Source: an uncultured Thiohalocapsa sp. (GTDB lineage Bacteria > Pseudomonadota > Gammaproteobacteria > Chromatiales > Chromatiaceae). Taken from it: DNA of 64,000 nt. The stretch is taken from the NCBI RefSeq assembly GCF_913063425.1, contig NZ_CAJXYK010000007.1, forward strand, positions 1-64,000, in the 5' to 3' direction. Of this stretch, positions 36,252 to 45,449 are shown one piece after another. The translations under genes and the position numbers were made by a program. Every line of letters starts with the position of its first letter. The first letter of the stretch is position 1. The notes under the pieces are model-generated. The model did not search any database, was not told the origin of the DNA, and saw nothing but the letters and a program-made list of their open reading frames with translations.

Positions 36252-39200
36252 CTAGGGTGTCCCGACGCAGTTCGCCGGTGCGTTCTCGACCGCGACGACC
36301 TCACTGACCAGGTCGCCTACCTGCGCCTTGACGGTGCAGGGCACGCGCTTGACGTGCAGCCGCCGCTCGGCCTCGAACTCGCCGTCGTCGCGATCGGCGC
36401 GGACCGAGAAGAGCTGGTCACCGGTCACCCCGTTGAGGATCGCGACGCGGTCGCGCGGCGCGGCCGAGCCCTCGACCTCCAGCTCACCGCGACGGGCCTT
36501 GCCGCGTTCCCCTTCGACGTCCCATTCGGCCTCCTCGATGACGGGGACCTCATCACCACCCTGCGGCGGACCCGGGTTGATGCGCGGGTCGTCCGCATCC
36601 CAGATCACCTCGTCCTTCTGGTAGCCGAGCACGGCGTAGTTCGGCGCGGGGCTGGTGACGGGCTCCAGTACCGGCATCCACTCGGGCACCTCGCAGTCCT
36701 CTTCGCCTTCCTCTTCGTCCTCGCATTCCTCGGCCTCCCAGGTCAGGTCGTCGTCGTCGAGGCCGGTGCCTTCCAGGGCCGCCTCTGAGTCGGCGGGCAG
36801 GAAGCAGACCACCGGGTTGTCCGCGTCGGCGTCCTCGTCGTCCTCGCACATGCTCGGCTCGAACCAGTTCAGCACCATCTCCTGGTCGCTCTCGCGGACA
36901 TAATCCTCATCGCCGGCGATGTCGATGTCGGCCGTGCCGGCGACGATGTCCTCGTTATCGGTGCTCAGACCGAGGTGGATGAGCTTGTGGATGTTGTAGT
37001 ACTTCCACTTGTAGACCGGCAGCGCGGCCATGCCCAGGGGCGTCTCCACGTACTGCTCTTTGGTCACCGGCACCTGCGTATCCAGAACGCCGCCCTCGAC
37101 GTGGCATTGTGCGCAGCCACCGCCCTGAGCGCCGCCGAAGCGTCCACCGCTGCCCAATGCGTTCTGCTGCGGGTTCGGCACGATGCCGTGACCGCCCAGC
37201 GTGACGCCGTTGGAGAAGGCCGGGTAATTGCCCACCAACTGACCAATGATCTGCCGGATCTGGTCTTCGGGTACGCCCTGCCCCTGCAACTCCATGTTGA
37301 GCCCCATGCTCAGGAACAGCTTCATGAACTTGCCGTCGGGCAGCTTCATCGTCGCGACGTTCGACACATCGTCGAAGAAGGGGTACCAGTTGTACGTGGA
37401 CGGCAGGAACATGGGCTGGTTGAAGCCCGTGAACTCCATCAGGCCGGCGTTGACGGCGCCCCCTGGAGGACCGTTCGGAAACATCGGTTCCTCATCGAAC
37501 ATCTTGAACAGGTAGGGCGCGAACTCGTCGATGACGCCATTGCCGTCCTGATCCGCATCGGATCCGGCCAGCGCCGAGCTCACGAGATAGTGCTCGTAGC
37601 CGTAGGCGGTCTTGCTGAAGTTCATCAGGTTCGGGAAGACCTGCATCATGGCCATGGTCTGCACGTCCGGCCGGTCCATGTCCATGAGGTTCCAGAGGAT
37701 CGTCGTGCGGACCTCCTCGGGCGTCTGCCCCTGGACGATGCGGATGGTGGGATTGCCATCCTCGTCATTGACGTAGACGTCACCGAGCAGCCCCAGCGCC
37801 GAGAAGACCTCCGCGTTGCCGTACTTGCCGTCGTCGCTGCAGACGAAGGGCTCCATGCCGGGCAGCTGCAGGTTCGTGCAGTCCTCGGCCGTCGCAAAGA
37901 AGCGGTACATCGAATAGGCGTTATACGGGAAGTCCGCCTCGTTGGTCAGGTATTCGCCTTTGAAGAAGCGCCCGTCCATGACCATGCCGTTCGCCATCGG
38001 CTTGAACGGGGTGATTTTGGCGTTCTCGGCCCCGCGGATGGCCAATGACTGTGCCAGGAAGGAGGTCGAGCCGTTGAACCACATCAGCACCGGGTTGAGC
38101 CGGAAGGCCTCGAAGTCGGCATCGATGTCCTGCGGGTTGTCCTCTTCGGCAACCATGTGATCGAGCGTGATCAGCTTGGTGTCCTGTCCCTCGGTATTGC
38201 GGCCGAAGGAGACGTGGCCGCCGTGACCGTACACCGAGTAGGTGATGCCGCCGCTGCGGGTGATGTGGCAGGTCTCGCAGGCGATCTTGTCCAGGTGCGT
38301 CTGCGCGTGCACGCCGTTGGCCTCGCGCTGGGGCAACTGGTCCGGGTTGTGGCACTGCACACAGGTCAGGTGGGTCGGGTCTTCCGGATCGGGTGCTACA
38401 CCCGGGGGCGGCGGAGGATAGTCCGCCGCGGCCAGATCGCCGCCGACCAAGTGTCCGCGCACGAACTTGTGCACGTCGTCCAGCCCGTCGTTGTCGTAGT
38501 CGCCATCCAGCGTCACATGACACGCGGTGCAGGTATTGTGCTCCGGGCAATTGGGGTTGTCAGCGCTCAGGCGTGGGTCCGGGAAGCAGACGTTGGCGTG
38601 GGCGTCGTAGCCGACCCGGAACAGGGTGCCGCGCTTGTAGCCGGTGCGGGCGTGCTCGTGGCAGCGCAGGCAAGCGTGCTCGTCGGTTTTGCCGACGGAC
38701 AGCACCGCCTCGACCGAGCGGTCCTGGGCGACGGTGGGCCAGGGCGTCTCCGGAACGCCGTCACCGTCGAGGTCCTGCATCAGTTCCATGTCGGGCACGC
38801 CGTCACCGGTCACGTCGATCAGCTTGTCGGGTAGCCCATCGTGATCGTAGTCGGTGTTGTCACGGGAGAGCTTGCCGTAGCCCTCCGGCGTGGGCGACTC
38901 GTCGCCGGGCGCGCCGTAGCCGGCGACCTCGAGCGTGCCGCCGAGCGTCCAGTCGATGTCCTCGCGCACGGCCAGGTAGTGGTCGGCATGGCAGATCAGA
39001 CAGTCCAGACCGCCGTCGACGAGATTGGTCGCGTTGGTGGCGGCCAGCTCCTGGGGCATTCCCATCTGCATGAACATGCTGGTGAACGCATCACCCATGG
39101 GCGGAATGAAGCGCCCGACGTGGCACTTGCCGCACTCGCCGAGGTTGACGTTGCTGTTGTAGTTGATCAGCGCCGTAGTCCCGGGCAGGCCGCAGGCGCG

Positions 39201-39599
39201 GTCCAGCGCGCCGTGGGCGCCGCCGCCCGGGAACAGGATGCGCGCATTGCCGCCCTGGACGCTGAAGTGAACGGAGCTTTTGAGCTGCGCAACGGCGTCT
39301 TCGTGACAAACGCCGCAGAGCTTCGTGGACAGGCTGACCTCCACGTCGTATTCGGGCACGCGGGCCACCTCGGCACCGTCGAGGGTGAGGATGTATTCGC
39401 CGCTGCCCTCGTCGAACGCGATGTATTGCGCGTGGCTTCCGGGCTGCTCGCCACCGCCGGGCGGACCTCCCTGACCACCGCCGGGGCCCGGCCCGGGGCC
39501 GCCTCCGCCGCCCTGCTGTGCCAGTGCCAGTGGCACGGCCATGAGCAGGATTGCCGCCGCGCCCAGCAGGCCTTTACGAGGAAATAAGTCACGCTTCAT
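36252..39599 (-). CDS. Very large octaheme c-type cytochrome, exported
   Basis: 1,115 residues. Signal peptide (LLGAAAILLMAVPLALAQ-Q), then a ~25-residue Gly/Pro-rich linker. Eight CxxCH haem motifs lie at about 95, 156, 200, 310, 357, 413, 441 and 829: CGVCH, CGKCH, CLICH, CLRCH, CTACH, CVQCH, CETCH, CAQCH. Between and after the haems are Asp-rich loops resembling EF-hand/thrombospondin-type Ca sites (TDYDHDGLPDKLIDVTGDGV, DLDGDGVPET, DGDYDNDGLDD, SDADQDGNGVIDEF). An acidic stretch near 960-1000 precedes a C-terminal beta-sandwich (KARRGELEVEGSAAPRDRVA). It should be periplasmic or extracellular and carry electrons. The redox partner is unknown. ATG 39599 is preferred over 39611 because GGAG lies 6 bp before it. 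No porin or quinol dehydrogenase is adjacent. Confidence 0.88.
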   Translation of the reverse strand: MKRDLFPRKGLLGAAAILLMAVPLALAQQGGGGGPGPGPGGGQGGPPGGGEQPGSHAQYIAFDEGSGEYILTLDGAEVARVPEYDVEVSLSTKLCGVCHEDAVAQLKSSVHFSVQGGNARILFPGGGAHGALDRACGLPGTTALINYNSNVNLGECGKCHVGRFIPPMGDAFTSMFMQMGMPQELAATNATNLVDGGLDCLICHADHYLAVREDIDWTLGGTLEVAGYGAPGDESPTPEGYGKLSRDNTDYDHDGLPDKLIDVTGDGVPDMELMQDLDGDGVPETPWPTVAQDRSVEAVLSVGKTDEHACLRCHEHARTGYKRGTLFRVGYDAHANVCFPDPRLSADNPNCPEHNTCTACHVTLDGDYDNDGLDDVHKFVRGHLVGGDLAAADYPPPPPGVAPDPEDPTHLTCVQCHNPDQLPQREANGVHAQTHLDKIACETCHITRSGGITYSVYGHGGHVSFGRNTEGQDTKLITLDHMVAEEDNPQDIDADFEAFRLNPVLMWFNGSTSFLAQSLAIRGAENAKITPFKPMANGMVMDGRFFKGEYLTNEADFPYNAYSMYRFFATAEDCTNLQLPGMEPFVCSDDGKYGNAEVFSALGLLGDVYVNDEDGNPTIRIVQGQTPEEVRTTILWNLMDMDRPDVQTMAMMQVFPNLMNFSKTAYGYEHYLVSSALAGSDADQDGNGVIDEFAPYLFKMFDEEPMFPNGPPGGAVNAGLMEFTGFNQPMFLPSTYNWYPFFDDVSNVATMKLPDGKFMKLFLSMGLNMELQGQGVPEDQIRQIIGQLVGNYPAFSNGVTLGGHGIVPNPQQNALGSGGRFGGAQGGGCAQCHVEGGVLDTQVPVTKEQYVETPLGMAALPVYKWKYYNIHKLIHLGLSTDNEDIVAGTADIDIAGDEDYVRESDQEMVLNWFEPSMCEDDEDADADNPVVCFLPADSEAALEGTGLDDDDLTWEAEECEDEEEGEEDCEVPEWMPVLEPVTSPAPNYAVLGYQKDEVIWDADDPRINPGPPQGGDEVPVIEEAEWDVEGERGKARRGELEVEGSAAPRDRVAILNGVTGDQLFSVRADRDDGEFEAERRLHVKRVPCTVKAQVGDLVSEVVAVENAPANCVGTP

Positions 39600-40041
39600 G
39601 ACGTTCTCCATCCGTTATCGAGGTGTCCGACACTAAGTGCGAGGGACCAACTGAATCCCGGCCCCGCCGCTGATGGACCTTTTCCACGTGGCGGGTCAGG
39701 TTAAAGATAGACCTTTTTCCGGCGCTGTTGGCAGACGTCAGCAGCCGGTTCGACCTTCGCCGTCACGCATACTGCCAGATGAACAACCACCATCAGGTAG
39801 TCGTCGAGACCCCGAAGCGAATCTGACGAAGGGGATACGCCAGCTCAGCAGTGTTTAAGCCGAAGCCACAGGAAAAAGCAGATCTGAGCCCTCCCTGATG
39901 GCGCCCCCCGCATCTGCGGCTGCAACTGACGCTATGGCCTCGAAGATGCGGCGTGACGATGAAGAGCGAGATCAGAGTTTTCCCTATGGCGCCGTTGATT
40001 CCCTTGCGTGCATATGGCTCCAAGGATCACGGCAACCATAG
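39600..40041. other. Upstream region of the cytochrome gene
   Basis: It should hold the minus-strand promoter of the cytochrome. 39690-39760 and 39850-40040 are AT-richer than neighbouring genes. A 61-codon plus-strand frame (39673-39858) ends NLTKGIRQLSSV, but I cannot match it to a family and treat it as non-coding or as a gene tail left by recombination. Confidence 0.4.
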
Positions 40042-40230
40042 TCATGGCGAGACGCTGTGATACTGACCCGAGTCAACAAGCAGGGCGACCCGAAGTCCAT
40101 GCTCCAACCAAGCGAAATGTTCAGTGAAGGCCTTATAAAAAAGAGAATCCTTTGGCTTATTGAAATGCAGGTTATTCACTGCCAAATCAATAAGGGTATC
40201 GCGGTAAGCTTTAATACTATACAGCCGAGC
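40042..40230 (-). pseudogene. C-terminal gene fragment, family not recognised
   Basis: Reads AYRDTLIDLAVNNLHFNKPK then LFYKAFTEHFAWLEHGLRVA then LLVDSGQYHSVSP and a stop. Codon use is clearly less GC-rich than in neighbouring genes, suggesting foreign origin. Upstream of ~40230 the frame enters the transposase fragment on the opposite strand, so the 5' part is missing. Confidence 0.35.
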
Positions 40231-40246
40231 TCGATTCCGGGCAGCA

Positions 40247-40430
40247 AGCCGCCACCAAGCAGCAGCAACTGGCCTTTGCCCAAGCCGAACCTCTGGCCAA
40301 GAAGAAAGTGACGCGCTGCAAGCGCAGCGTGGGCGAGATGGAGCAGGTCGTGCCGTCGGCGGCACTCCTGGAGAAACCGCGCCCTTACGACTACCCAAGC
40401 CGGGCCAGGTGCTGGGGCGCCCGCCCATGC
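40247..40430 (+). pseudogene. N-terminal fragment of an IS5-family-like transposase
   Basis: QQQLAFAQAEPLAKKKVTRC then GEMEQVVPSAALLEKPRPYD. IS5-group transposases start this way (LxFADAE..KKRxTRRExFLAEMExVVPWxxL). No DDE domain follows, and no terminal repeats were found. It marks an old insertion event in the 39.6-41.4 kb scar. Confidence 0.4.
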
Positions 40431-40779
40431 GGTAGCCGCATACAGCCTTTAAATCAACCGCGTGGCATCTCATGCGCTCGCGTTCTGAGCCCCTGTTGGC
40501 GGCATACCGGGCGCCGTTGCCCATGTTGCGGACGCGGCCATGCCGGAGCAGCAGACCTGCTTCCGCATCTCCGCCGCAGTCCGCTCGCTGTCGCTGCGTG
40601 AGGTCTTCGCGCTGAGCGACGCGGCGGCGTTTGAACTGTTCCGCAGGGTCCGTTTGGGGGCCGCGTGGTATCCCGGCGTGTCCCGCCTGTGGCCGTCAGC
40701 GAGCAGGTGGTTGCCGCGTGCTGCGACCGCGCAGGAAGCGCAGCAGGCCGCCCGCCAGGGACAGCGGGCGCCGCAGCGT

Positions 40780-41052
40780 CTTTCGGGCCGTGAGCGCCGC
40801 GGTGACTTGGCCCATGAAGATGGCCAGCGGAAAGTTCCAAGGGCTGATGCAGGCGAAGACGCCGCGGCCATGCAGCGACAGGGTGTTGTACCACCTGGTC
40901 TGGTCCACCGGCGCCGAGGCATCAGCCAGCCGTTGCACGAACAAGCTGTTTGCGCCGTTCTCCAGCGTCCGGCGCAAGAGGTAGGGCAGCGGAGTCGCTT
41001 GGCTGCCGACCGGGTCGTAGGCGCGGCAGCGGACGCCGGCGTCAGCCAGCAT
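40780..41052 (-). pseudogene. Internally deleted PutA fragment
   Basis: One frame joins RCRAYDPVGSQATPLPYLLR plus RTLENGANSLFVQRLAD, the end of the PutA proline dehydrogenase domain (GSHEDLLPYLVRRLLENGANSSFV), to GRGVFACISPWNFPLAIFMG, from the aldehyde dehydrogenase domain. The ~100 or more residues normally between them are missing, as are both ends. It continues into frame-shifted remains towards 40500. Not functional. Confidence 0.6.
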
Positions 41053-41432
41053 CCGGCCGTGCAGCGACGCGCCTATGCGGCGCAGGCGCTGGAGCTCGCA
41101 GGGCCGGCCATCGCCATGACGAGCACGGCGGCGATGCTGTGGGCGCTGTGGGACGCGAGCTGGGGATCAATGTGGTCGGCGTGCGCGAACAGACCCTGGG
41201 CACAGGCGAGCGGCAGATACCCGGCTGGTGAGCGAGTGCTCCACCGTTAAGATCAATAGACTGGCACCGTTTTGGCGGAACAGGTGCATCCATCCCCGGC
41301 GCTGCGCGGGGTGGGCGAGGGGGGAGGCGCAACTTGGCCCGAGCCGACCCCATTGCGTCATCGCTGCGTGTCAGGCGTTCACTTAAAGTGTAAGATCGCG
41401 CGGTGAAATACGGCAACCAATCAGACACAGCG

Positions 41433-42383
41433 ATGCCCGACGACTATGACAGCCCCTGGAAAGACATCCTGGACGGCTGGTTCCCGGACTTCGTGCGCTT
41501 CTTCTTCCCACACGCGGCGCTGGACATCGACTGGAGCCGCGGCTGTGAGCCGCTGGACAAGGAGCTGGCGCAGGTGGCGCAGGATGCCGAGCTCGGCCGC
41601 CGCTGTGCAGACAAGCTGATGAAAGTCTTCCTCGACAATGGCAGCGAGGAATGGCTGCTGGTCCACGTCGAGATCCAGGGGCAGCGCGATGGCGGCTTTC
41701 CGCGGCGGATGTTCACCTACGCTTATCGGCTCTACGATCGCTATGCCCGCGACATCGCGAGCTTCGCCGTGCTGGCGGACACAACACCGCACTGGCGTCC
41801 GAGGAGCTTCGAGGTCGGCCGCTGGGGCAGCCGGCTCGGCCTGCTGTTCCCGAGCGTCAAGCTGCTCGACTATGCTTCCGCGCAAGCCGAGCTGGAGGAA
41901 GAGGACAATCCGTTCGCCACCGTCGTGCTGGCGCACCTGGCAGCCCAGGCCACGCGCAAGGATGTGCAGGCGCGTTACACGCGCAAGCTCAAGCTGACGC
42001 GTCGGTTGTATGAGCGGGGGATGTCGAAGCAGCAGATCATCGACCTGTATCGCTTCATCGACTGGATCATGCGCTTGCCGGATGACTTGGAGCTCAGTTA
42101 TACGAACGCGATTTTCGCCATCGAGGAGAGCCTGAGAATGCCCTATGTGAGTTTTGCTGAACGCCTCGGCGAGGCCCGCGGCGAGGCCCGCGGCGAGGCA
42201 CTTGGCAGGGTTCGCGGCGCAGCGCTGCTTCTGCGCGATCAGCTGGAACAGCGTTTCGGCTACCTGCCTGAGGCGCTCGTCGCCAGCTTGGAGCAGGCCG
42301 ACTCAGAGCAGCTCATGGACTGGGGCCGTCGCGTGCTGGGCGCGCAGACCCTCGACGACGTCTTCGGGGAACGCGACGGCTGA
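41433..42383 (+). CDS. Rpn-family (PD-(D/E)XK) nuclease/putative transposase with DUF4351 tail
   Basis: 316 residues. Rpn proteins are PD-(D/E)XK-fold DNases that promote RecA-independent recombination. The N-terminal PDDYDSPWKDILDGWFPDFV, the nuclease strand EEWLLVHVEIQGQRDGGFPR with E-x-Q, and RMFTYAYRLYDRY are typical. The C-terminus (LRDQLEQRFGYLPEALVASL, LMDWGRRVLGAQTLDDVF) is a DUF4351 region. A short GEARGEARGEAL repeat links them. ATG 41433 matches the family start; a GTG at 41403 is also in frame. It sits next to the recombination scar, suggestive but unproven as cause. Confidence 0.85.
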   Translation: MPDDYDSPWKDILDGWFPDFVRFFFPHAALDIDWSRGCEPLDKELAQVAQDAELGRRCADKLMKVFLDNGSEEWLLVHVEIQGQRDGGFPRRMFTYAYRLYDRYARDIASFAVLADTTPHWRPRSFEVGRWGSRLGLLFPSVKLLDYASAQAELEEEDNPFATVVLAHLAAQATRKDVQARYTRKLKLTRRLYERGMSKQQIIDLYRFIDWIMRLPDDLELSYTNAIFAIEESLRMPYVSFAERLGEARGEARGEALGRVRGAALLLRDQLEQRFGYLPEALVASLEQADSEQLMDWGRRVLGAQTLDDVFGERDG

Positions 42384-42501
42384 GCAACGGCGGTGGCTTC
42401 GCTGCCTCGCTGAGCCCGGCTCGGTCGCTGGACTGGGCTGTCCGGCGCGCCGGGAGGTCCAGGCCATGGCCAGCCTGCCGGCGCAGCCGTCGGCCCAGGC
42501 C

Positions 42502-43176
42502 TCAGCAGCCCGGTCTACTCCACCACCGCGACAGCCTGCGCTGAAACACCCGCGGCGGCACGCCCTCGTAGTGCGAGACGTCGTTGAAGACCTTGAGCCG
42601 CGCCCGGGTGACGCTCGCGAAGTCCAGGATGGTGAGCGCCGCCGGGCTCTGGTCGAGGCGGTCCCGATAGCCGCGTGCATCGAAGCCGAGCAGGCTGCTC
42701 ACCAGCAGACGGTTGGTGCCCTTGTGCGACACCACCAGCACCGAGCGGCGCTCGTGCTCCTGCACGATGCGGCGCATCACCGGCAATGCTCTGGCCAGCA
42801 CCTGGATACCGGATTCGCCGCCCGCCGGCGCGATGGTCAACGGGTCTTCCTGCCAGGCCTCGTACTCGGCGGGATTCTCGGTCTCGATCTCATCGCGGGT
42901 GCGGCCCTCCCAGTGGCCGTAATCGATCTCCCGCAGGTCCGGCTCCGTCAGCGGCTCCAGCCCATGCGGCGCGGCAATGATGCGCGCCGTCTCCAGCGTA
43001 CGGCCCATGGGGCTCGCGTAGACGGCATCCAGGGTGTCGCAGCGCAGGCGCTGCGCCAGCGCCGTCACCTGGCGGCGGCCCTCTTCGGACAGAGGCACAT
43101 CGGTGGCGCCGGCAAAGCGGTCCTCGGCGGTGAGCTCCGTGGCGCCGTGGCGAACAAGATAAATGCGGGTGGGCAT
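42502..43176 (-). CDS. Histidine phosphatase family protein
   Basis: 224 residues with the RHG motif (RIYLVRHGATELTAEDRFAG), the second Arg in YASPMGRTLETARII, the acid Glu in LREIDYGHWEGRT and the second His in VLVVSHKGTNRLL: a complete phosphoglycerate-mutase-like catalytic set. The substrate is undetermined (alpha-ribazole phosphatase, PGM or another phosphate ester). ATG 43176 starts directly at the first strand. Single gene on its strand. Confidence 0.88.
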   Translation of the reverse strand: MPTRIYLVRHGATELTAEDRFAGATDVPLSEEGRRQVTALAQRLRCDTLDAVYASPMGRTLETARIIAAPHGLEPLTEPDLREIDYGHWEGRTRDEIETENPAEYEAWQEDPLTIAPAGGESGIQVLARALPVMRRIVQEHERRSVLVVSHKGTNRLLVSSLLGFDARGYRDRLDQSPAALTILDFASVTRARLKVFNDVSHYEGVPPRVFQRRLSRWWSRPGC

Positions 43177-43347
43177 GATGGTCTCGGCTCGGAAAGTCTG
43201 GCGGTGTGTCCGGAAATGCTGGCGGCGGAGGGTAACCGCAAGCGGCGGTGGGACGCAGCCCGACGCGCGCCCTGCGCCGCGTCGACCCCGCCGGGCGTCG
43301 GGCTTGGCGCCGGTGCAGCACGGCGCAAGGCGCGGGGGCGCCGCCGC

Positions 43348-43367
43348 GTACGCCGATCTCAGTCGGC
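43348..43367. repeat. Dispersed palindrome, second copy
   Basis: GTACGCCGATCTCAGTCGGC, matching the 16.06-kb repeat apart from TC/CT changes in the loop. It is followed by CCCGGGGGCAG, which also flanks the copy near 63.64 kb. Confidence 0.65.
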
Positions 43368-43540
43368 CCCGGGGGCAGGCCCATTTCGGTGCGCCGAAGA
43401 CATATGATCCCCCGGCCTCAGGACCTCCACAGCATTGCAGCAGCTTCCTGCCGGCCAAGTGCCGGGCACGCCGTCCAGGATGCAGCCGAGATCCAGCTCG
43501 ATCTCGTCGGCAGCGGCTGGCGCACAGGGGCAGGTCGCGA

Positions 43541-43747
43541 TCAGTCTGACGGGCTCGCCGAGGCCTGTGCGTCGCCGGCGGGGATCATGCTCCGGCCGGG
43601 TGTACCGGGCAGCCGCGGCAGGGTGATCTCCGGGAGCTCGCCGGTCAGCGCCTTCAGGAAGGCCACCAGGTCCGCCGCCTGTGCGTTGCTCAGGTCCTTG
43701 CCGAGCTGGGTCTTGGCCATGACGCGTACGGCCTCGTCCAGCGTCAC
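43541..43747 (-). pseudogene. C-terminal stump of a di-haem cytochrome c peroxidase
   Basis: VTLDEAVRVMAKTQLGKDLS then AADLVAFLKALTGELPEITL and PRLPGTPG correspond to the final helices of MauG/CcpA-type peroxidases (LEEAVRVMAxxQLGxxLTDxExxDIVAFLxxLTGELP). Both haem-binding motifs and the rest of the protein are absent, so it is non-functional. Confidence 0.6.
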
Positions 43748-43946
43748 CGGGCACGGGAGCGGGCCGTCAGCAGCACAAGATTGGATGGCCGCATGATGAT
43801 CGCCGTCTGGGCAGGTGTGGGCCGGCGTAGACCAGGCATCAGCGACGCGCGGTCGCGCCCGTCGCCGCTGGCTCCAACTGACCAACCTGCGCCGCTTGCG
43901 CCGCCAGGTGCTGGCGCAGGCCCTTGATGGTCGGGTTACGCTGTCC

Positions 43947-45449
43947 CTAATCCGACCGACTGCCTCCCTGCGCCGCCAGCAGCCGCGCCAGCACCTGCAC
44001 CAGGTGCAGGGGCCGGTGCCGGGTGTGGGCGCGGATCTGCTGTCGGCAGGAGAAGCCGTTGGCGATGACGGTGGTGGTGTCCGATTGTGCCGCGAGTTGC
44101 GGCAGCAGCTCCTGCGCCGCCATGCGGCGGGCGAGGTCGGCGTGCTCGCGCTCCAGACCGAAGGTGCCGGCCATGCCGCAGCAGCCGGTGTCCAGGAGCC
44201 GGAAGTCGAGCTCGGGCACGAGCTTCAGCACCTTGCGCAGGGGCTTCATGCCGCCGACGGCCTTCTGGTGGCAGTGGCCATGTACCAGCACCCGGCCCGG
44301 ATCGGCGACGCTCCCGGCGCTCCCGCCTGAGCCGGGATGGGAGCCGGGATGGGAGCCGGGACCCGAGCCGGCAGCGCCGGCCGTCTCGGCGCTGCCGCCA
44401 TCGCCCGCCGGCCGCAGGGGCAGGTCGAGGCGCTTGGCCATGATCTCCTTGGCGAGCAGCTCCTCCAGCAGCAGGGCGCGGCCGGCGACCTCCTCCGCCG
44501 CGGCGCCGAGCCCGAGGGTCAGGGCCTCGTCCCGCAGGCCGAGCAGGCAGGAGGGCTCCAGGCCGATGATCCAGCGCCCGGCCTGCGCATGCGGGAGCAG
44601 GGCGGCGACGGTGCGCCCGGCTTCTGTCTTTGCCTGGGCGACCAGGCCCTGGGCGAGGTCCGTGCGTCCGCAGCACAGGGGGCGGTCGGGCGCTGCATCG
44701 CCGGCCGCGGGCGTGGCGTGCAGCACGCGGTAGCCGGCGGCCCCGAGCACGCGCGCCGCGTCGCGGGCGATGTCCGGCTCGAAGTGGCGGCAGAAGCAGT
44801 CGGTGAGCAGCACCAGCTCCGGGCGGCCGGCATCGCCGGCGTCCGGCGACTGCGATGCGGTCGACGCCTCGCGAAACGGCTCTGCGGCCGGCTCCGGCAG
44901 CGGCACCTCGGCGGCGACGCCGAGCAGGCGCTCGCCGAGCCTCGCCAGCCAGTGGTGCCGGTTGCGCGCCCTGATGAGGTGCCGGGCGGCGGCGCGGTGG
45001 CGGTGCAGCCAGCGCGGCAGTCCGGCGAAGAGGCGCGCGCGCAGCCCGACACCGTCGCGCCGGGCGCGCTGGGCCAGGTATTCGGTCCTGATGAGCGCCA
45101 TGTCGACATTGCTCTCGCACTCGCGCTTGCAGCCCTTGCAGCCGATGCAGAGGTCCATGGCGCGGGCCAGCTCGGGCTCGGCCAGCGCGGCGTCCAGCAG
45201 GCCGGTGTCGCCGTCGGTGTTGAGGGCGGCCTTGAGCAGACGCACGCGCCCGCCGGTGGAGAGCGCCGGGTCGCCGGTGACCCGGTAGCTCGGGCACATG
45301 ACGCCCTTGCCGGTCTGCGCCTCGCACCGGCGGCTGTTGATGCAGACGGCGACGGCCTTGGCGAAGTCGCCGCCGTGCTTGGGAATGTCGGCATAGGCGT
45401 CGCCCATGCCGGCGTCCTCATAGGCGGACCAGTCCAGGTAAGTCTTCAT
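43947..45449 (-). CDS. Fe-S oxidoreductase (CCG domains), probable C-terminal half of an FAD-linked oxidase
   Basis: 500 residues. First cluster region AVAVCINSRRCEAQTGKGVM then CPSYRVTGDP, second CIGCKGCKRECESN: the two-[4Fe-4S] ferredoxin domain. Then two CCG domains: TDCFCRHFEPDIARDAARVL with PLCCGRT, and VLVHGHCHQKAVGGMKPLRK with LDTGCCGMAGTFGLEREHAD. In many bacteria this sequence is the C-terminal half of ~1,000-residue FAD-linked dehydrogenases (D-lactate or glycolate type). No FAD domain lies upstream: 45450-45743 is empty and the next gene is opposite. It could work as a separate GlpC-like subunit or be a truncated relic. A Gly/Ser/Pro insert (PGSHPGSHPGSGG) reflects a short DNA repeat. 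Confidence 0.75.
   Translation of the reverse strand: MKTYLDWSAYEDAGMGDAYADIPKHGGDFAKAVAVCINSRRCEAQTGKGVMCPSYRVTGDPALSTGGRVRLLKAALNTDGDTGLLDAALAEPELARAMDLCIGCKGCKRECESNVDMALIRTEYLAQRARRDGVGLRARLFAGLPRWLHRHRAAARHLIRARNRHHWLARLGERLLGVAAEVPLPEPAAEPFREASTASQSPDAGDAGRPELVLLTDCFCRHFEPDIARDAARVLGAAGYRVLHATPAAGDAAPDRPLCCGRTDLAQGLVAQAKTEAGRTVAALLPHAQAGRWIIGLEPSCLLGLRDEALTLGLGAAAEEVAGRALLLEELLAKEIMAKRLDLPLRPAGDGGSAETAGAAGSGPGSHPGSHPGSGGSAGSVADPGRVLVHGHCHQKAVGGMKPLRKVLKLVPELDFRLLDTGCCGMAGTFGLEREHADLARRMAAQELLPQLAAQSDTTTVIANGFSCRQQIRAHTRHRPLHLVQVLARLLAAQGGSRSD

Noticed and set aside
34568-36304. A 578-codon open frame on the minus strand
   Set aside because: Antisense to the ankyrin repeats; apparent periodicity is inherited from the sense-strand repeats.
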